Positions 41,401 to 51,343 of a stretch of 64,000 bases of DNA are shown here, one piece after another. Made by a program: the position numbers and the translations under genes. Where the stretch lies: contig OX393572.1 in assembly GCA_947652115.1 (NCBI GenBank), forward strand, positions 16,221,357 through 16,285,356, given 5' to 3'. Source of the stretch: Blastomussa wellsi. Lineage: Eukaryota; Cnidaria; Anthozoa; Scleractinia; Plerogyridae. The notes beneath the pieces were generated by a model. That model had not been told where the DNA came from. It saw only the letters and a list, made by a program, of their open reading frames with translations, and searched no databases. Each line of letters opens with the position of its first letter. Position 1 is the first letter of the stretch.

Positions 41401-41837
41401 GTCTTCCCAATTAAAGTACGCCCAATTAAAGTACGCCCCCGACAACCAAGAAATATTCCCCTCAACAACAACAACAACAATACAACAATCTTTAATTGCC
41501 TTATAAGTTCTAATTTGTAAGCGACATTTTTTCGTTAAAATAGATTTAAGGATCGGAGCTCTCAGCAAACCCTGATGGGCTCTTAAATATCAAGTGCATA
41601 TCTGGAAAATAATTTTGTTATCCCTTGGTATCTTACCAGCGCGCGTCCTTAAACTACTTAGCGAACGAGGCTTTAAGCTCCGACTCTTGCGCTTGGTTCC
41701 AATAAATGTGCTATGAAAGATCAATTCATGTTCGAGCACCTACTGGATACTTGTTGAACTGATTTGCTTCTCCTCGACAGCTCAATCTTCCTTCAGTGTC
41801 ACAACGTTAACAAGGTTATTGTAACGGCACCCGTGTG
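26446..41837 (-). CDS. Tentative small spliced gene, 88 codons, product unrecognised
   Basis: Exons read on the minus strand: 5' untranslated exon ending at 41637 (start unclear, perhaps near 41830); 41105-41035, ending in the ATG; 30698-30625; 30318-30256; 29799-29741; 26513-26446 with TAA. Each intron has GT and AG ends, and the frame carries through phases 0, 2, 2, 1 without a stop, giving 88 residues. The product is basic, has a CxxC (residues KVCTDCS) in the middle and ends VKYREDKN. No family was recognised and no clear membrane segment or signal peptide is visible. The start codon lies at the very end of its exon. Some internal exons are also open in another frame, so the model could be wrong in part. 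The first coding intron would be 10.3 kb and filled with repeats. Confidence 0.4.
26514..29740. other. AT-rich sequence without recognisable genes (intron if the small gene is real)
   Basis: Non-repetitive AT-rich DNA. Short open frames show no family features. A C-run lies near 28620. A GC-rich island at about 26805-26930 (GTGGCCTCGCGGTTTGACGC) could be the tRNA-like head of a SINE, but no convincing B box was found, so it is left unassigned. CCAAGATGGCGGCC at 28948-28961 matches the consensus for the zinc-finger factor YY1. Confidence 0.5.
30555..30607. repeat. Simple repeat (CAAA/TAAA/CAA)
   Basis: A short run of AACAAACAAACA, then AATAAATAAA, then CAACAACAA. It lies in the intron just downstream of the 30698-30625 exon of the tentative small gene. 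Confidence 0.8.
31497..31612 (+). mobile_element. Penelope-like element terminus with hammerhead-like core (fragment)
   Basis: Contains CTCCGACGAAGGTCTAACG followed by CTCGAAACGCCAGC and TTTACGGTGGCCAATT. The layout (a CUGANGA-like box, short stem, GAAA, then complementary arm) resembles the hammerhead ribozyme motifs known in the terminal repeats of Penelope-like elements, but with CCGACGA instead of CUGANGA. The same block recurs at 62124-62222. AAGTTCAGTT and AACTGAACTT flank it as a short inverted repeat. Assignment to Penelope is inference. Confidence 0.5.
31964..32135. mobile_element. Short MITE-like element with AGGGGCGGATC termini
   Basis: The left end AAGGGGCGGATCTAGG and right end CTTGGATCCGCCCCT are inverted copies. 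The interior includes a long C run (about 32007-32020) and no coding capacity. GGGGCGGATC-type termini are reminiscent of non-autonomous hAT elements, but an 8-bp target duplication was not seen, so the superfamily is uncertain. Confidence 0.5.
32150..33300 (-). pseudogene. Penelope-like retroelement, 3' part with GIY-YIG endonuclease domain, decayed
   Basis: On the minus strand the frame at about 33047-32742 gives TIPYIKGMSE, and the frame at 32812-32540 gives ALYKIKCSDCQASYIGETGR followed by LNTRLTEHKRA. This is the GIY-YIG nuclease typical of Penelope-like elements: a cysteine-containing YKIKC strand, YIGETGR and the helix with RLTEHK. Downstream, LESWFTNLEQNPLNR at about 32500 is the usual end of these proteins, followed by several stops. 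A frameshift near 32815 separates the two frames. A 173-bp MITE at 33055-33227 interrupts the coding region upstream. The reverse transcriptase part is not present, so this is a 5'-truncated, dead copy. Confidence 0.75.
33055..33227. mobile_element. 173-bp MITE with TTA target duplication, inserted in the Penelope-like copy
   Basis: Termini GAGTGCGTTCCTTTAGGATG and the inverse of CATCCCAAAGGAACGCACCC are near-perfect inverted repeats. TTA at 33052-33054 and at 33228-33230 forms a 3-bp target duplication. The inner part has a second hairpin, CCGGCGAATCC with GGATTCGCCGG. A TTA or TAA duplication is characteristic of PIF/Harbinger elements, which is the best guess for the mobilising family. No coding capacity. 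Confidence 0.75.
33325..33450. repeat. Hairpin of two head-to-head Penelope terminal fragments
   Basis: An arm ending about 33375 and an arm starting about 33390 are inverted copies of about 50 bp (TTTTATCAACTGGGTTGATA in one, TATCAACCCAGTTGATAAAA in the other) around a short AGATTCAAGAG loop. The same sequence occurs once at 62183-62222, after the hammerhead-like block. The structure suits inverted terminal repeats of a Penelope-like element. Confidence 0.65.
33540..39982. repeat. 580-bp satellite, 11 units, each of three related monomers
   Basis: The landmark CGGCCGATTTTG (CTGCC in one copy) occurs at about 33805, 34386, 34969, 35549, 36027, 36608, 37187, 37767, 38346, 38927 and 39505. Spacings are 578-583 bp except one of 478. 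Each unit holds three diverged monomers of about 193 bp that share the order ATCGGAGAGGTCGA, GAAAATCGT, CAGCCAATTGAG, AAGCGGTTTTTTG and AAAACTAGGAT. Short minus-strand frames of 60 codons recur in several units because the repeat recurs; lesions break them in others. If the small-gene model holds, the array sits in an intron. Confidence 0.9.
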
Positions 41838-43190
41838 CCTCAGTTTTAGTTGTTGTCACGCAATCGTGACATGGTCACATTTTTAGATTACGTCACCACG
41901 TACATGCGCGGTAAGTTTCAGTTTCGTTTAGACCACGCGGTGTCCTGCCTTTTTTTAGCCCGGAAAGGCGTAAGTTTCTTGTATTTTCTGCGTTTATTGT
42001 CTGTATTTTCACTCCCTTTTTGTTTCTTTATAGCTTAGTGACCTTTTGTAACAATTTTAATTTCAGTTTTGACGGTTTGGTTAGTTAATTAAACTCGTTC
42101 AAGCCAAATGGGTCTCTTGTGTGTTTACGGATGCCCGCGCCGGTACAGTTATTAAACTCTTATAAACTCTTACCATGTTTCGCGGCTACTCCGCCAGAAG
42201 TGAGTTCTTGGTCCATACCAGCTCTTCAAGCGCAATGTACTCGGCAATTCCTTCTTAAATTTGATGATTTTCCTGAAGATTTGTCAACAAATTTCACCCC
42301 TTCTTCAAAGGAACCAAACACTAAGTTCGAACCACGAGGAACCAAAGATTAAAATGCAAATTATAATCATCACCTCGATTTTGCATGTGCGAAATGTGAG
42401 GCGAGGTTCCCTAGCCATATTGGTCCCTGACTTCACTTTTTCCGAGAACGCTGCGTTAAGGCAGGCTTGGTTGAAGTCGGAGTAGTCTCAGTGTCTGCGA
42501 CGCAGGCTACGTTAAGGACGTTTCCGGTACGGGAGCCCTCCAGGGATGACTATTGACTCCCTTTGCCTTTATACGTGTCACAACGACTGAGAGAACTTGT
42601 GTAAGGAAAATCCAAACTGGTCATAAAGGTAGACCCGGGGGACCGGCGATGGGGAAGGAGAGGCTAGAAAGCTTGAAGCAAAGAAAAAATTAAAGGATCG
42701 GACGGGCATTGAAGAAGTCTAGGTACAACCAGATGAGTCAATACGGAAAGAAAATGTGAACATTTTGGCAATTTTCATCTCCATAAGCTTGCTTCCCGTT
42801 TTACGTACAAGTATCATAAGTTCGCACGTTTGGGCAAAACTTATATTATCAATGTTTCATGGCCTCACCTGCTGATGGGTCCTGATGATAACCACCTCGC
42901 GAAATCGTGACGTCAATATACAAGCGCCTGACTTTTTTCCGCGGTGTCCCAGAAGTATAGTTAAGTATAGTACCATTATTTTTGTGCTTTCTTTAGAAAA
43001 CTTGGCAGTATGTCCTCTTCAGCTACCCGTTCTAGCGAGTATCTAGTTCAGTTGTCGGATTGTAATTTTTTTCATTCAAAATGACAGAAACAGGGCCAGA
43101 GAGACTTAGACTTTTTGAGAACGATTTCATAGTAGTATATTTCCAGTAGCATAACATAGTACTTTTACAAGCATAACTGAAAGAAAAATT
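41838..43190. other. No supportable gene
   Basis: Moderately AT-rich unique sequence. Open frames of 60-77 codons at 41850, 42119 and 42261 have no recognised motifs and overlap each other in different frames. CpG dinucleotides near 41640-42130 would suit a promoter region for the minus-strand gene, but no TATA-type element was identified. Confidence 0.4.
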
Positions 43191-43195
43191 TATGC

Positions 43196-43440
43196 GTTAT
43201 ATGTTAATAGCGGAGCTCCGGCAGCTCGAAGGGCCACCAGTGGAGCCCGATAGGTATAGAAATTGCAAGAGAGCAATGGGGTTCATTTTTATGATCAAAG
43301 CGTCTAGCTGTATGGTTCGCGGGAGCCTGAGCCCTACGTACAATGACGACGAAATCGCGCAACACGGCGGTGATAGTCCAGCAATTGGTCGACTTGGTTA
43401 ACGTTGGCTTACACCTTTGATATTGGAAATCCATGTTATG
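43196..43440. repeat. Interspersed repeat, family also at 57147-57360
   Basis: Starts TTAATAGCGGAGCTCCGGC and ends ATCCATGTTATG. A related copy starts TTAATAGCGGAGCTCTGGC at about 57148 and also ends ATCCATGTTATG. Both have a GACGACG segment in the middle. The interiors have diverged strongly. It looks like an old non-autonomous element; termini and class are unknown. Confidence 0.5.
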
Positions 43441-44084
43441 TCATGGATTTGACCACGGACAAACATGGTTGAAATATGGTATTTGTCCCAGGACAAATAG
43501 GATAATTATGCATTTGCTCTTTTGACAATCCTGGACAAATATGATATAGATGTAAGATAAATATAATATTTGCTATGTTTTGCACGTTGACAAAGGGGTT
43601 AAAATGTCACATTTGCCAGGTTAAATGTGACGCAAATGTGATCTTTGTCAAGTAAAATTCAGGTTTTCTCTGGTCCCACACCATGTAAAATGGGTGATAT
43701 TTCTTCCTTGATTAACACATGTTGATTTCAACAGGGGTTTTAATGTGGAGGTACGTAATCCTCAGTCGTAGAGCCCGGGGGTATATAAAGCCTTGGTTTT
43801 AAATTTTACACAATTGAAATGAAAACTTGAAGATACAGCAACTGACACTTTTGATTTATGAATTATCAATAACCAACCTACAGGAAATATATACTAGGTA
43901 CAAACTTAACTATTTTTAAGTGATCAAAATATACAGTGTCTTGAGTTTAGATGACAAGGTTACCTATTTTGCCAAGTTAAGAGTTTGAGTTTGATTTTTG
44001 AGTTAGATCAACTCTGGATTGCTTGCGATTAGTTCCACTCTGGTTTACTTGCAGTTAGCTTTCATTTGTCGGTTGGACAACATT

Positions 44085-44290
44085 CTCCATACAGCATATC
44101 ACTTTATGCTTTCCTATCCAACTCAAAATCCAACTTGAAATCATAACTTGAAATCCAACTTGAAATTCTAACTTGAAATCCATCAAAAATTCAAAAATCG
44201 AAAATCCAACTTGAAATCCTAACTCGAAATCCAACATGAAATTATAAACTGGATATCCAACTCAAAGTCCAACTTGAAACTCAAACTCAT
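44085..44290. repeat. Minisatellite of AACTTGAAATCC-type units
   Basis: Irregular tandem units of about 14-17 bp, variants of CCAACTTGAAATC, CTAACTCGAAATC and CCAACTCAAAATC. The spurious open frames here simply follow the repeat. Confidence 0.8.
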
Positions 44291-44755
44291 AATTTTATTT
44301 GAACGTTCATCTGTATATCAGCTTCATGCTTGTCAAAACTGTCCTTTTGTACCTTCAGTTAGTTACAAAATACTAAAGGGGTTCTTTGTTTTTGATCTAT
44401 TGTTTTTCTGTTCTGTATTGTTTCGAGGTTCTTTGTTGTCTTGTTCGTTCTTTGTTTTACGTCACTCGTGAGTTTAAGTGGGTTTTACACTGAGGATGAG
44501 CCAAAAATCGAGGCAAAATTATTGCAATATCTTGAAATTCATGCGGAAGAAATATGACATAAAATTTTCGAAAAATGTTGTAAACGGCAACTTTGAAGGT
44601 CTGAGGAGGTTAACGACCATTTTATAATGTTTACAGAACTTGCGACCATCGACAATCGGCTTGGCACTCTGAATCAGCAAGCATTGGCGAGGCTTCTCAC
44701 AGACATTTGGGTTCGTGGCAAAGAGCATCAAGTATACGAAATATAAAAAACAATG

Positions 44756-44912
44756 TGTAGTGTATTGAGGACAGCGGTTGCATATGTAAGAATATACATC
44801 CGGGACAGAGAGAGCGCGGGAAAATAGAGTGTTGGAGCGTGTACTGTGTGTACTCCATTAAACCGTATGTTTTAAGCCTTTGTGGCTGTCTTTGTGGCTT
44901 AACAACACTACA
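44756..44912 (+). repeat. 5' LTR (157 bp)
   Basis: Begins TG and ends CA. It contains CCATTAAACC, a possible polyadenylation-like signal, about 50 bp from its end. Same length and, by eye, same sequence as the 3' LTR. Confidence 0.97.
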
Positions 44913-44926
44913 AATTGGCGACGAGG

Positions 44927-45373
44927 ATGTCGAATTCAGTGGAGAGAGCATTGCCGCCTGTAGATTTAACAGGATCTTCCTCTCAGGTCGCCGAACGGTG
45001 GCGACAGTGGAAACGTTCGTATCAGTATTACACCGATGGCAAAGGAATCACGAATCCTTCGAGAAAAAAGGCCCAATTGCTTCATTTGGCGGGCATGGAA
45101 GTGCAGGATATTTACGAGGATCTCCCAGACCCTGGACCGGTGAATGCGGACGAGGATAATGAATATATTGTGTGTCTGCGAAAACTGGATGCTCATTTTC
45201 GAGCGGAGGACAATGTGCCGTACGAGCGACATGTTTTTCGTCAACTTGCGCCGACACAAGGGGAGACCGCTGACAAGTTCATGGTTCGTTTACGTAAACA
45301 AGCTCGTCATTGCAAATTTTGGAGGGGCTTTGGAGGAAAATTTGCGAGACCAATTGATCGAAAAGTTGCCTGA
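44927..45373 (+). CDS. gag: Gag, N-terminal part (frame broken by 1 nt)
   Basis: The first ATG after the LTR is at 44927, giving 148 codons to a stop at 45371-45373. The protein has the WRQWKRSYQYY and LLHLAGMEVQDIYEDL patterns of retrotransposon capsid proteins and the RQLAPTQGETADKFMVRLR segment common in metazoan Ty3/gypsy Gag. Similarity to Gag stops at about 45325; the remaining codons are out of frame. Gag continues (LRDQLIEKL and zinc knuckles) in another frame, part of the long frame that follows. The shift amounts to one nucleotide in an A/T run (AAATTTT) near 45318. It could be a mutation, a sequencing error or a programmed shift. Confidence 0.85.
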   Translation: MSNSVERALPPVDLTGSSSQVAERWRQWKRSYQYYTDGKGITNPSRKKAQLLHLAGMEVQDIYEDLPDPGPVNADEDNEYIVCLRKLDAHFRAEDNVPYERHVFRQLAPTQGETADKFMVRLRKQARHCKFWRGFGGKFARPIDRKVA

Positions 45374-48300
45374 TGTTGAGCTAAAGAAGAAATTACTTGA
45401 GGTCAATAATATTACTCTGGATGCTGCAATGGATAAAGTTCGAAAGTGGGAAGCCTCGCGTGAACAAGCAAGTCAAATGGTTACGCCAAAGCAAGAAGTT
45501 GGAACAGGTGCTAATGTGGTTGAGGAAAAGTTTGGGCACGGATCCAAAGGAAAAAGTGTTTGTTTTAATTGTGGTAAAGAAGGTCACTTTGCTCAAAGCA
45601 AGGGTTGTCCAGCTCGAGGTCGGAAGTGCTGTAAATGTGGGAAATATGGTCATTATGCTAGCTGTTGCAAAGGGGGAGGAAATCCGAAGTCTGGAAAACA
45701 AGACACCACCCAACAACAGGGAGGTAGACAACAGCGTCGTGGTAAAGGAAGACAGGCCAATGTTGTCGAGGATTTTGAGCAGTCAGGTGAGGATGACACA
45801 TTTGCTTTTACTATAGAAGAACAGACATGTGCTTTGTCGAATTCTGCTGAGCCAGTGATCTCTGTGAACATTGGTGGAATCAGCAGAGAAGTGTTAATTG
45901 ATTCTGGTTCTGCAAGTAACCTTATCAGTAAAGATACTGTACAGGAACTGAAACATCAGGGGCTAAAGATTGAATTACAGCCCTGTACCAAGAGATTGTA
46001 TGCCTATGGAGGTCAAGAGGTCAAAGTTGAGGGCCGGTTTCAAACTGAAATTTCAGTATCTAAATCAAAGATTGTGGCAGATTTCATTGTTGTTAAAACG
46101 GGGCGTTGTTTGCTGGGATGTTCAACTGCCACAGAGCTTGGAATCCTTCATGTGGATCCAGCGGGAACTATTGGATCAGGGGACTGTAACACTGTTGATG
46201 ATAATTTTGTGGGGCAACTCAAAACAAAATACCCCAGTGTGTTTCATGGCATTGGAAAACTCAAAGATTATCAGCTAAAGCTACATGTTGATCCAAGTGT
46301 AACTCCAGTGGTTCAAAAGATGCGAAGAGTGCCTTTCTCCCTTAAAGACAAGGTAACCATGAAGGTTAATGAACTCCTTGAAAAGGACATAATTGAGAAA
46401 GTCGAGGGGCCTACGGCGTGGGTGAGCCCGGTCGTTGTCGCACCAAAAGCGTCAGGGGACATAAGGTTATGCGTCGACATGCGAAGAGCTAACGAAGCAA
46501 TTACCCGGGAGAGGCTGCCCATACCGCCCATAGATGAAGTCCTCGAGAGCCTAAATGGGAGTGGCGTGTTCTCAAAATTAGATTTGCGGTGGGGTTTTCA
46601 CCAAATCGAGTTGGATCCTGATTCAAGGGATATCACTGCTTTCGCCACCCATGACGGTATATTCCGGTACAAGCGTTTGAGCTTTGGTGTTAATGCCGCA
46701 CCAGAGAAGTACCAGCATATTATCACCCAGTCAATGGCAGGTCTACAGGGAGTGGCAAATATAGCAGATGATCTTATTGTTCATGGTCGAGACACAGAGG
46801 AACATGATAAGAACTTACACAGTGTGCTGCAGCGTCTTAGTGAGAAGCAGTTAACTGTGAATGCAGAAAAATGCACCTTCAGGATGAACAGAGTTGTGTT
46901 CATGGGTCTTTTGCTTAGCAAGCATGGCGTCGGACCTACTGAGGAAAAAGTCAGAGCCGTTGCTGAAGCAAGTCAGCCACAGACACCTTCAGAAGTTCGT
47001 AGCTTCTTAGGACTTGTAGGATTTAGTGCCAGGTTTTTACCTGATTTCGCTACCACTGCTGATCCCCTCAGAAAACTTGCAAGAAAAGGAGAACCATTCG
47101 TGTGGAGCAAGGAACAGGAGCAGTCATTTCAGAAATTGAAGAGTCAAGTTGCAAGTGCACCAGTCCTGGCTTACTTTGATAAGGATGCGCCTACCCGTGT
47201 TATTGCTGACGCAAGTCCAGTTGGTCTTGGTGCTGTGCTGGTGCAAGAGAAGAATGGGGAAAGTCGTGCTGTTTGTTATGCCAGTCGAAGTTTGAGTCAA
47301 GTGGAGCGCCGTTATAGTCAGACAGAAAAAGAAGCACTAGCCTTAGTCTGGGCGTGTGAACGCTTCCACCTCTACTTGTATGGGCTCCCGCAGTTTGATC
47401 TCGTGACAGACCATGAAGCACTTAAAGTCATCTACTCGAGGAAGTCTAAACCTTCAGCCAGAATAGAGCGCTGGGTTCTGCGTCTGCAGCCGTACAACTA
47501 TCAAGTTTGTTATGTGCCTTCAAGAAAGAATATCGCTGATGCACTTTCTCGACTGACAAAGATACCAGCCTCAGATCAGTACCTGAAAGATGATGGTTAT
47601 GTACGCTTGGTAGCACTGCATGCTGTCCCTGCTGCATTGAGAATAAAAGAGATTGAACGGGTTTCGGCACAAGATTCAGAGTTGCAAGCAGTCAGAAATT
47701 GCCTCATAGAAGGAAATTGGGACAGTGCTCCTAAGTCGTATTTGCCAGTTCGCAATGAGTTGACCTTCATTGGTCATGTAATTCTTCGGGGAACAAGAAT
47801 TGTTATACCCCAATCACTTCGCAAGAGAGTTGTCAGTTTGGCCCACGAAGGACACCAGGGAGTCGTAAAAACAAAGGAGAGACTTCGAACAAAGGTCTGG
47901 TGGCCTGCACTGGATCGTGATGCAGAGAGAAGATGCGCAGAGTGTTACGGATGTCAAGTGGTTACCAAGAACGTTCCACCACCACCAGTAAAACCGACAC
48001 CATTACCCAACCAACCATGGGAAGAGGTAGCTGTGGATCTAATGGGTCCATTACCTTCTGGAGAACACCTGTTAGTTCTCGTCGATTATTACAGTCGGTG
48101 GATGGAAGTCGATGTCATCCGAACAACCTCCAGCAAAACCATTATTCATTGCCTGGATGCCCAATTTGCAAGACATGGGATACCTAAAGGTCTCCGTACC
48201 GACAATGGCTCAAATCTCGTGTCCAAAGAAGTAGAAGAGTATCTGAGAGAAATGGGGATTGAGCACCGTTACACGACACCCCTATGGCCAAGAGCTAACG

Positions 48301-48983
48301 GCGAAGTAGAAAGACAAAATAGGTCACTTCTGAAGTCCATGAGAGCAGCCCATGCAGAAGGCAAAAATTGGAGAGAGGAGCTAAACCGGTTTCTTTTGGC
48401 ATACAGGTCCACACCACATTCAACTACAGGAAAAAGCCCTGCTGAGTTACTGTTTAGAAGGAAGCTAACAACCAAAATGCCTGAGCTAGTTGATGTTGAC
48501 GAGGAAAAGGAAGTTAGCGACCAAGCTGTCCGTGATCGGGACACCGAGAGAAAGCAGTCCAGCAAGGACTATGTTGACAAGAAGTTTCATGCCAGAGACC
48601 GAAATGTGAGAGAAGGGGACACTGTCCTGCTTGAGAAGAAGAAAGAAAATAAGTTGTCACCTTGCTACGAAAAGGAGCCATATGAGGTGGTATCTCGTTA
48701 TGGGGACCAAGTGATGTTGCAATCACAACAAGGTGTTCAGTACAAGCGCAACCTTCAGCATATTAAGCTCTTTAATAAGGCAGATCAGAAAGAACAGGAG
48801 ACGCCTCTACAGGATGCTGAACCTCAGATTGCTCACCCTACAGCTGAGAAAGAACAGGAGATGTCGCTACAGGATGCTAAACCGCAGAATGCTAAGCCTG
48901 CAGCTGAGCAGCCATTGAGAAGGTCCACTCGAATTTCGAGCCGTCCGAAGGCTCTGAACGATTATGTTCTATACTTAAACTAG
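45325..48983 (+). CDS. pol: Gag nucleocapsid and Pol polyprotein of Ty3/gypsy element
   Basis: One open frame ends at TAG 48981-48983; it is nominally open from 45144, but the first 60 codons overlap gag in a meaningless frame. In order: two CCHC zinc knuckles (CFNCGKEGHFAQSKGC and the next CKCGKYGH, near 45560-45670); aspartic protease LIDSGSAS (about 45894); reverse transcriptase with LDLRWGFHQIELD and the active site in NIADDLIVHG (about 46758), where Ile replaces the usual Tyr of YxDD; RNase H starting VIADASP and containing TDHEAL; integrase zinc region HEGHQGV with CAECYGC; catalytic core with VDLMGPLP, TDNGSN and NGEVERQN (Asp, Asp, Glu all present). The tail has a twofold KEQE...LQDA repeat and basic RRSTRISSRPK. 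No envelope frame. Catalytic residues appear intact. It cleaves, copies and integrates the element. Confidence 0.95.
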
Positions 48984-49146
48984 TGATATTTGCAGTCATA
49001 TGATATTCGTTGTTGTGTTGAACAGGTGACATTGGAGCATTGTTTTATGAAATAAACAGCAAGGCCATGTTTATGGCTAGTGTGACTTGTGAACATTTGA
49101 GCATAAGAACATGAAATGAACTTTAGTTTTTGATTAAGTATCCAAG

Positions 49147-49162
49147 CGAAGAAAGAAAGGGA
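49147..49162 (+). promoter_or_regulatory. Polypurine tract
   Basis: GAAGAAAGAAAGGGA lies directly before the 3' LTR, the position used to prime plus-strand DNA synthesis. Confidence 0.85.
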
Positions 49163-49319
49163 TGTAGTGTATTGAGGACAGCGGTTGCATATGTAAGAAT
49201 ATACATCCGGGACAGAGAGAGCGCGGGAAAATAGAGTGTTGGAGCGTGTACTGTGTGTACTCCATTAAACCGTATGTTTTAAGCCTTTGTGGCTGTCTTT
49301 GTGGCTTAACAACACTACA
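49163..49319 (+). repeat. 3' LTR (157 bp)
   Basis: Matches the 5' LTR over its full length by eye. Followed at once by the CAATG target duplication. Confidence 0.97.
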
Positions 49320-49324
49320 CAATG

Positions 49325-51343
49325 ATAAAGCTGAATACAAGAGAGTAAGATTTTCGCAATTCTGCTCCAACGATTTTCTTGAAACTTGGCTATGATATGT
49401 ATTGAGTTAATACACGCTGATTCTAAAAATTTAACAAAATTTATCAGCAAAATTTTTTGCTGGATGCGATTTTGTTCAAGAAGGTAGGTCCATGAAAACG
49501 CAAATAACATTGAAAGTATTTTTCATCAGTTAAATCAAATATAATTATATTATTACTGAATCATAGGAAAATTTTTCCCAAAGTTTCATTGCCATCGCGC
49601 CAAAGCCGTAAAATTCCTGACACAAAGTTTGGCAATGACGAATTTGCTCGGAATGAATACGGAGTCACCTTAAGACTTCAGTTCACACCAGACAGTACGC
49701 GCACTATCAAGTATCAGTACGCGCACTAGCGTCGTCGTTGTCGTCGTCATCATCATCATCATCATTCCCCAAAATTGTGACCCAAGTTTAATTTTTCCCC
49801 TTGGTATTTTCTTAGTTGTGATGTTGTTGAATTTTCATTTTAAATGATGTGGCAAGGAAAATAAAATCTTTTCTGGAATGAGATTGTTCCGAGAGTTTTC
49901 GTTCTTGTTCCTGTCGTTTATTTAGAAACAAACTGAAAATGCTCGTAAAGGAACATCAAAAGCAGTGATGGGAACAAAGGTGCCCGAATTCATAACAAAG
50001 GGTCCCTTTGCCATTATTGGGAACAGCTCCTTTTTTGTTTCGAATAAAGGGAACAGCTCGTTCCTTTCTTATCGCGATCGTTTTAGGAACAAACGGTCCA
50101 TTTTGAATGGTGCCGATATTGTTTACTGGTTACTGTTTGTACAGTTCGTTCTTACTTACCATCATGGAAACTTATGAATTTCGGCAATAAGGAACGATTG
50201 TTCCCGTTAACCATCGGAATTACCGTTATCAAACCTCTGCTTTGTGATATAGAAAGGAGGCTTTTAGTGTTGGCAGCGTTGATAAAGTCAAGGTAAAAAG
50301 ACTATATCGTTCCAGAAGACTTTATAAAATTCGGCTGGAATTCCATCTGATCCATGTACCTTGTTTATTTCCATAGTTTTTAAGTGCTGATGACCCAAAA
50401 TTTGAAGAATTTGACGACAGGAAGAAAATTTCAAATTTCATTTATTTTACCTGAGGAACCCCTTTGGTGAACTATTTTCAAAAATAATATCAGAAAGTTC
50501 TATAGCTTTTTCGTTTTTCTGAAAAATCGAAAAGTTGAAAATACGGGTAGTCGGCGGCTAAACCGTAAAAACAATGAAAAATAGAGCAACTTCAGCAAGG
50601 TCGTACACAACAATGAGAAGAATCCAAAGCTTGAAATTTTGAGAACTCGAAGAAGGGCCTTTTATCTTTCTAAAAGTGCAAAATTTATGCCTTGTTTCAA
50701 AGTTTGAGTCTTCGTGATGAGCTGCCGAAAATAACGGGTTTTTTGGATCAACTTTAGAGGCCCATAAAAATGCTAGTATACGTATTTATATAAAATACTA
50801 TATATTAAATTTAAATTTCATCCTTCTAGTTTATTGGCCCGACAAAAACGAAGCGACCAAAAGGAAAAGCGCTCGGGTCATTTTGACAATTTTCTATGCA
50901 ACCTCGTTCCCAGGGTCTCTCACCTTGTAGTGTATCCTTTACAGGGTTCGGTTTTTCTGGCCCATTTTTTGTTCTTAACACCAACTCCCTCGTAAAATTT
51001 TTCCTCGCCCCAATCTTCCACAGCTCCAAATCCAAGATGGCGGCCTAATACGAAAATGTGCACTCGCGCGTCCAAAATACGCCTGCACTGCAGGCTAACA
51101 ACTACAATTTACAAGAGTATATGGCTACGAATAAATAATTCTATGTGCCTAAATTTTAAATGAAACTGGTTTTTGAAAGCCATTAGGGAATTTCTTTTCG
51201 ATTCATTTCTTCCGGTAAGGCATTCCAGACCTTTGCCGCAGAGTAAAACAGACAGCCTGAGAGATTGTTTCAAGTTTTCTCGCATAGTCTATTCCACTAC
51301 TTTCTCAAGTTCAGTTCCATTTGTTTGAATGTGTTGCTTTGTC
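49325..51343. other. Intergenic, no gene supported
   Basis: AT-rich unique sequence between the retrotransposon and the 3' end of ACSF3. It contains a GTC/ATC simple repeat (49730-49766), preceded by two copies of CAGTACGCGCACTA (49692 and 49716), and a CCAAGATGGCGGCC YY1-like site at 51032-51045. Short open frames have no recognised features. Part of the right end should be the ACSF3 3' untranslated region. Confidence 0.5.
49730..49766. repeat. Trinucleotide repeat (GTC then ATC)
   Basis: GTCGTCGTTGTCGTC passes into CATCATCATCATCATCATT. Confidence 0.9.

Larger units (their letters stand above)
44751..49324 (+). mobile_element. Complete Ty3/gypsy LTR retrotransposon
   Basis: CAATG at 44751-44755 and at 49320-49324 is the 5-bp target duplication. 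The two 157-bp LTRs start TGTAGTG and end ACTACA, and no difference was found between them by eye, implying very recent insertion. TTGGCGACGAGGATG just after the 5' LTR occupies the primer-binding position. A purine tract, GAAGAAAGAAAGGGA, precedes the 3' LTR. Internal coding order is gag, protease, reverse transcriptase, RNase H, integrase, which defines Ty3/gypsy. The element lies between the tentative small gene and ACSF3 and interrupts neither visible coding region. Confidence 0.96.

Noticed and set aside
43204..43434. Opposing frames of 69 and 76 codons
   Set aside because: They lie within an interspersed repeat whose other copy does not conserve them.
45144..45324. N-terminal 60 codons of the long retrotransposon frame
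   Set aside because: They overlap Gag in another frame and show no retroelement similarity.
44756..49319. Endogenous retrovirus with envelope
   Set aside because: After integrase there is only a short hydrophilic tail; no signal peptide, membrane anchor or splice-accessible envelope frame.
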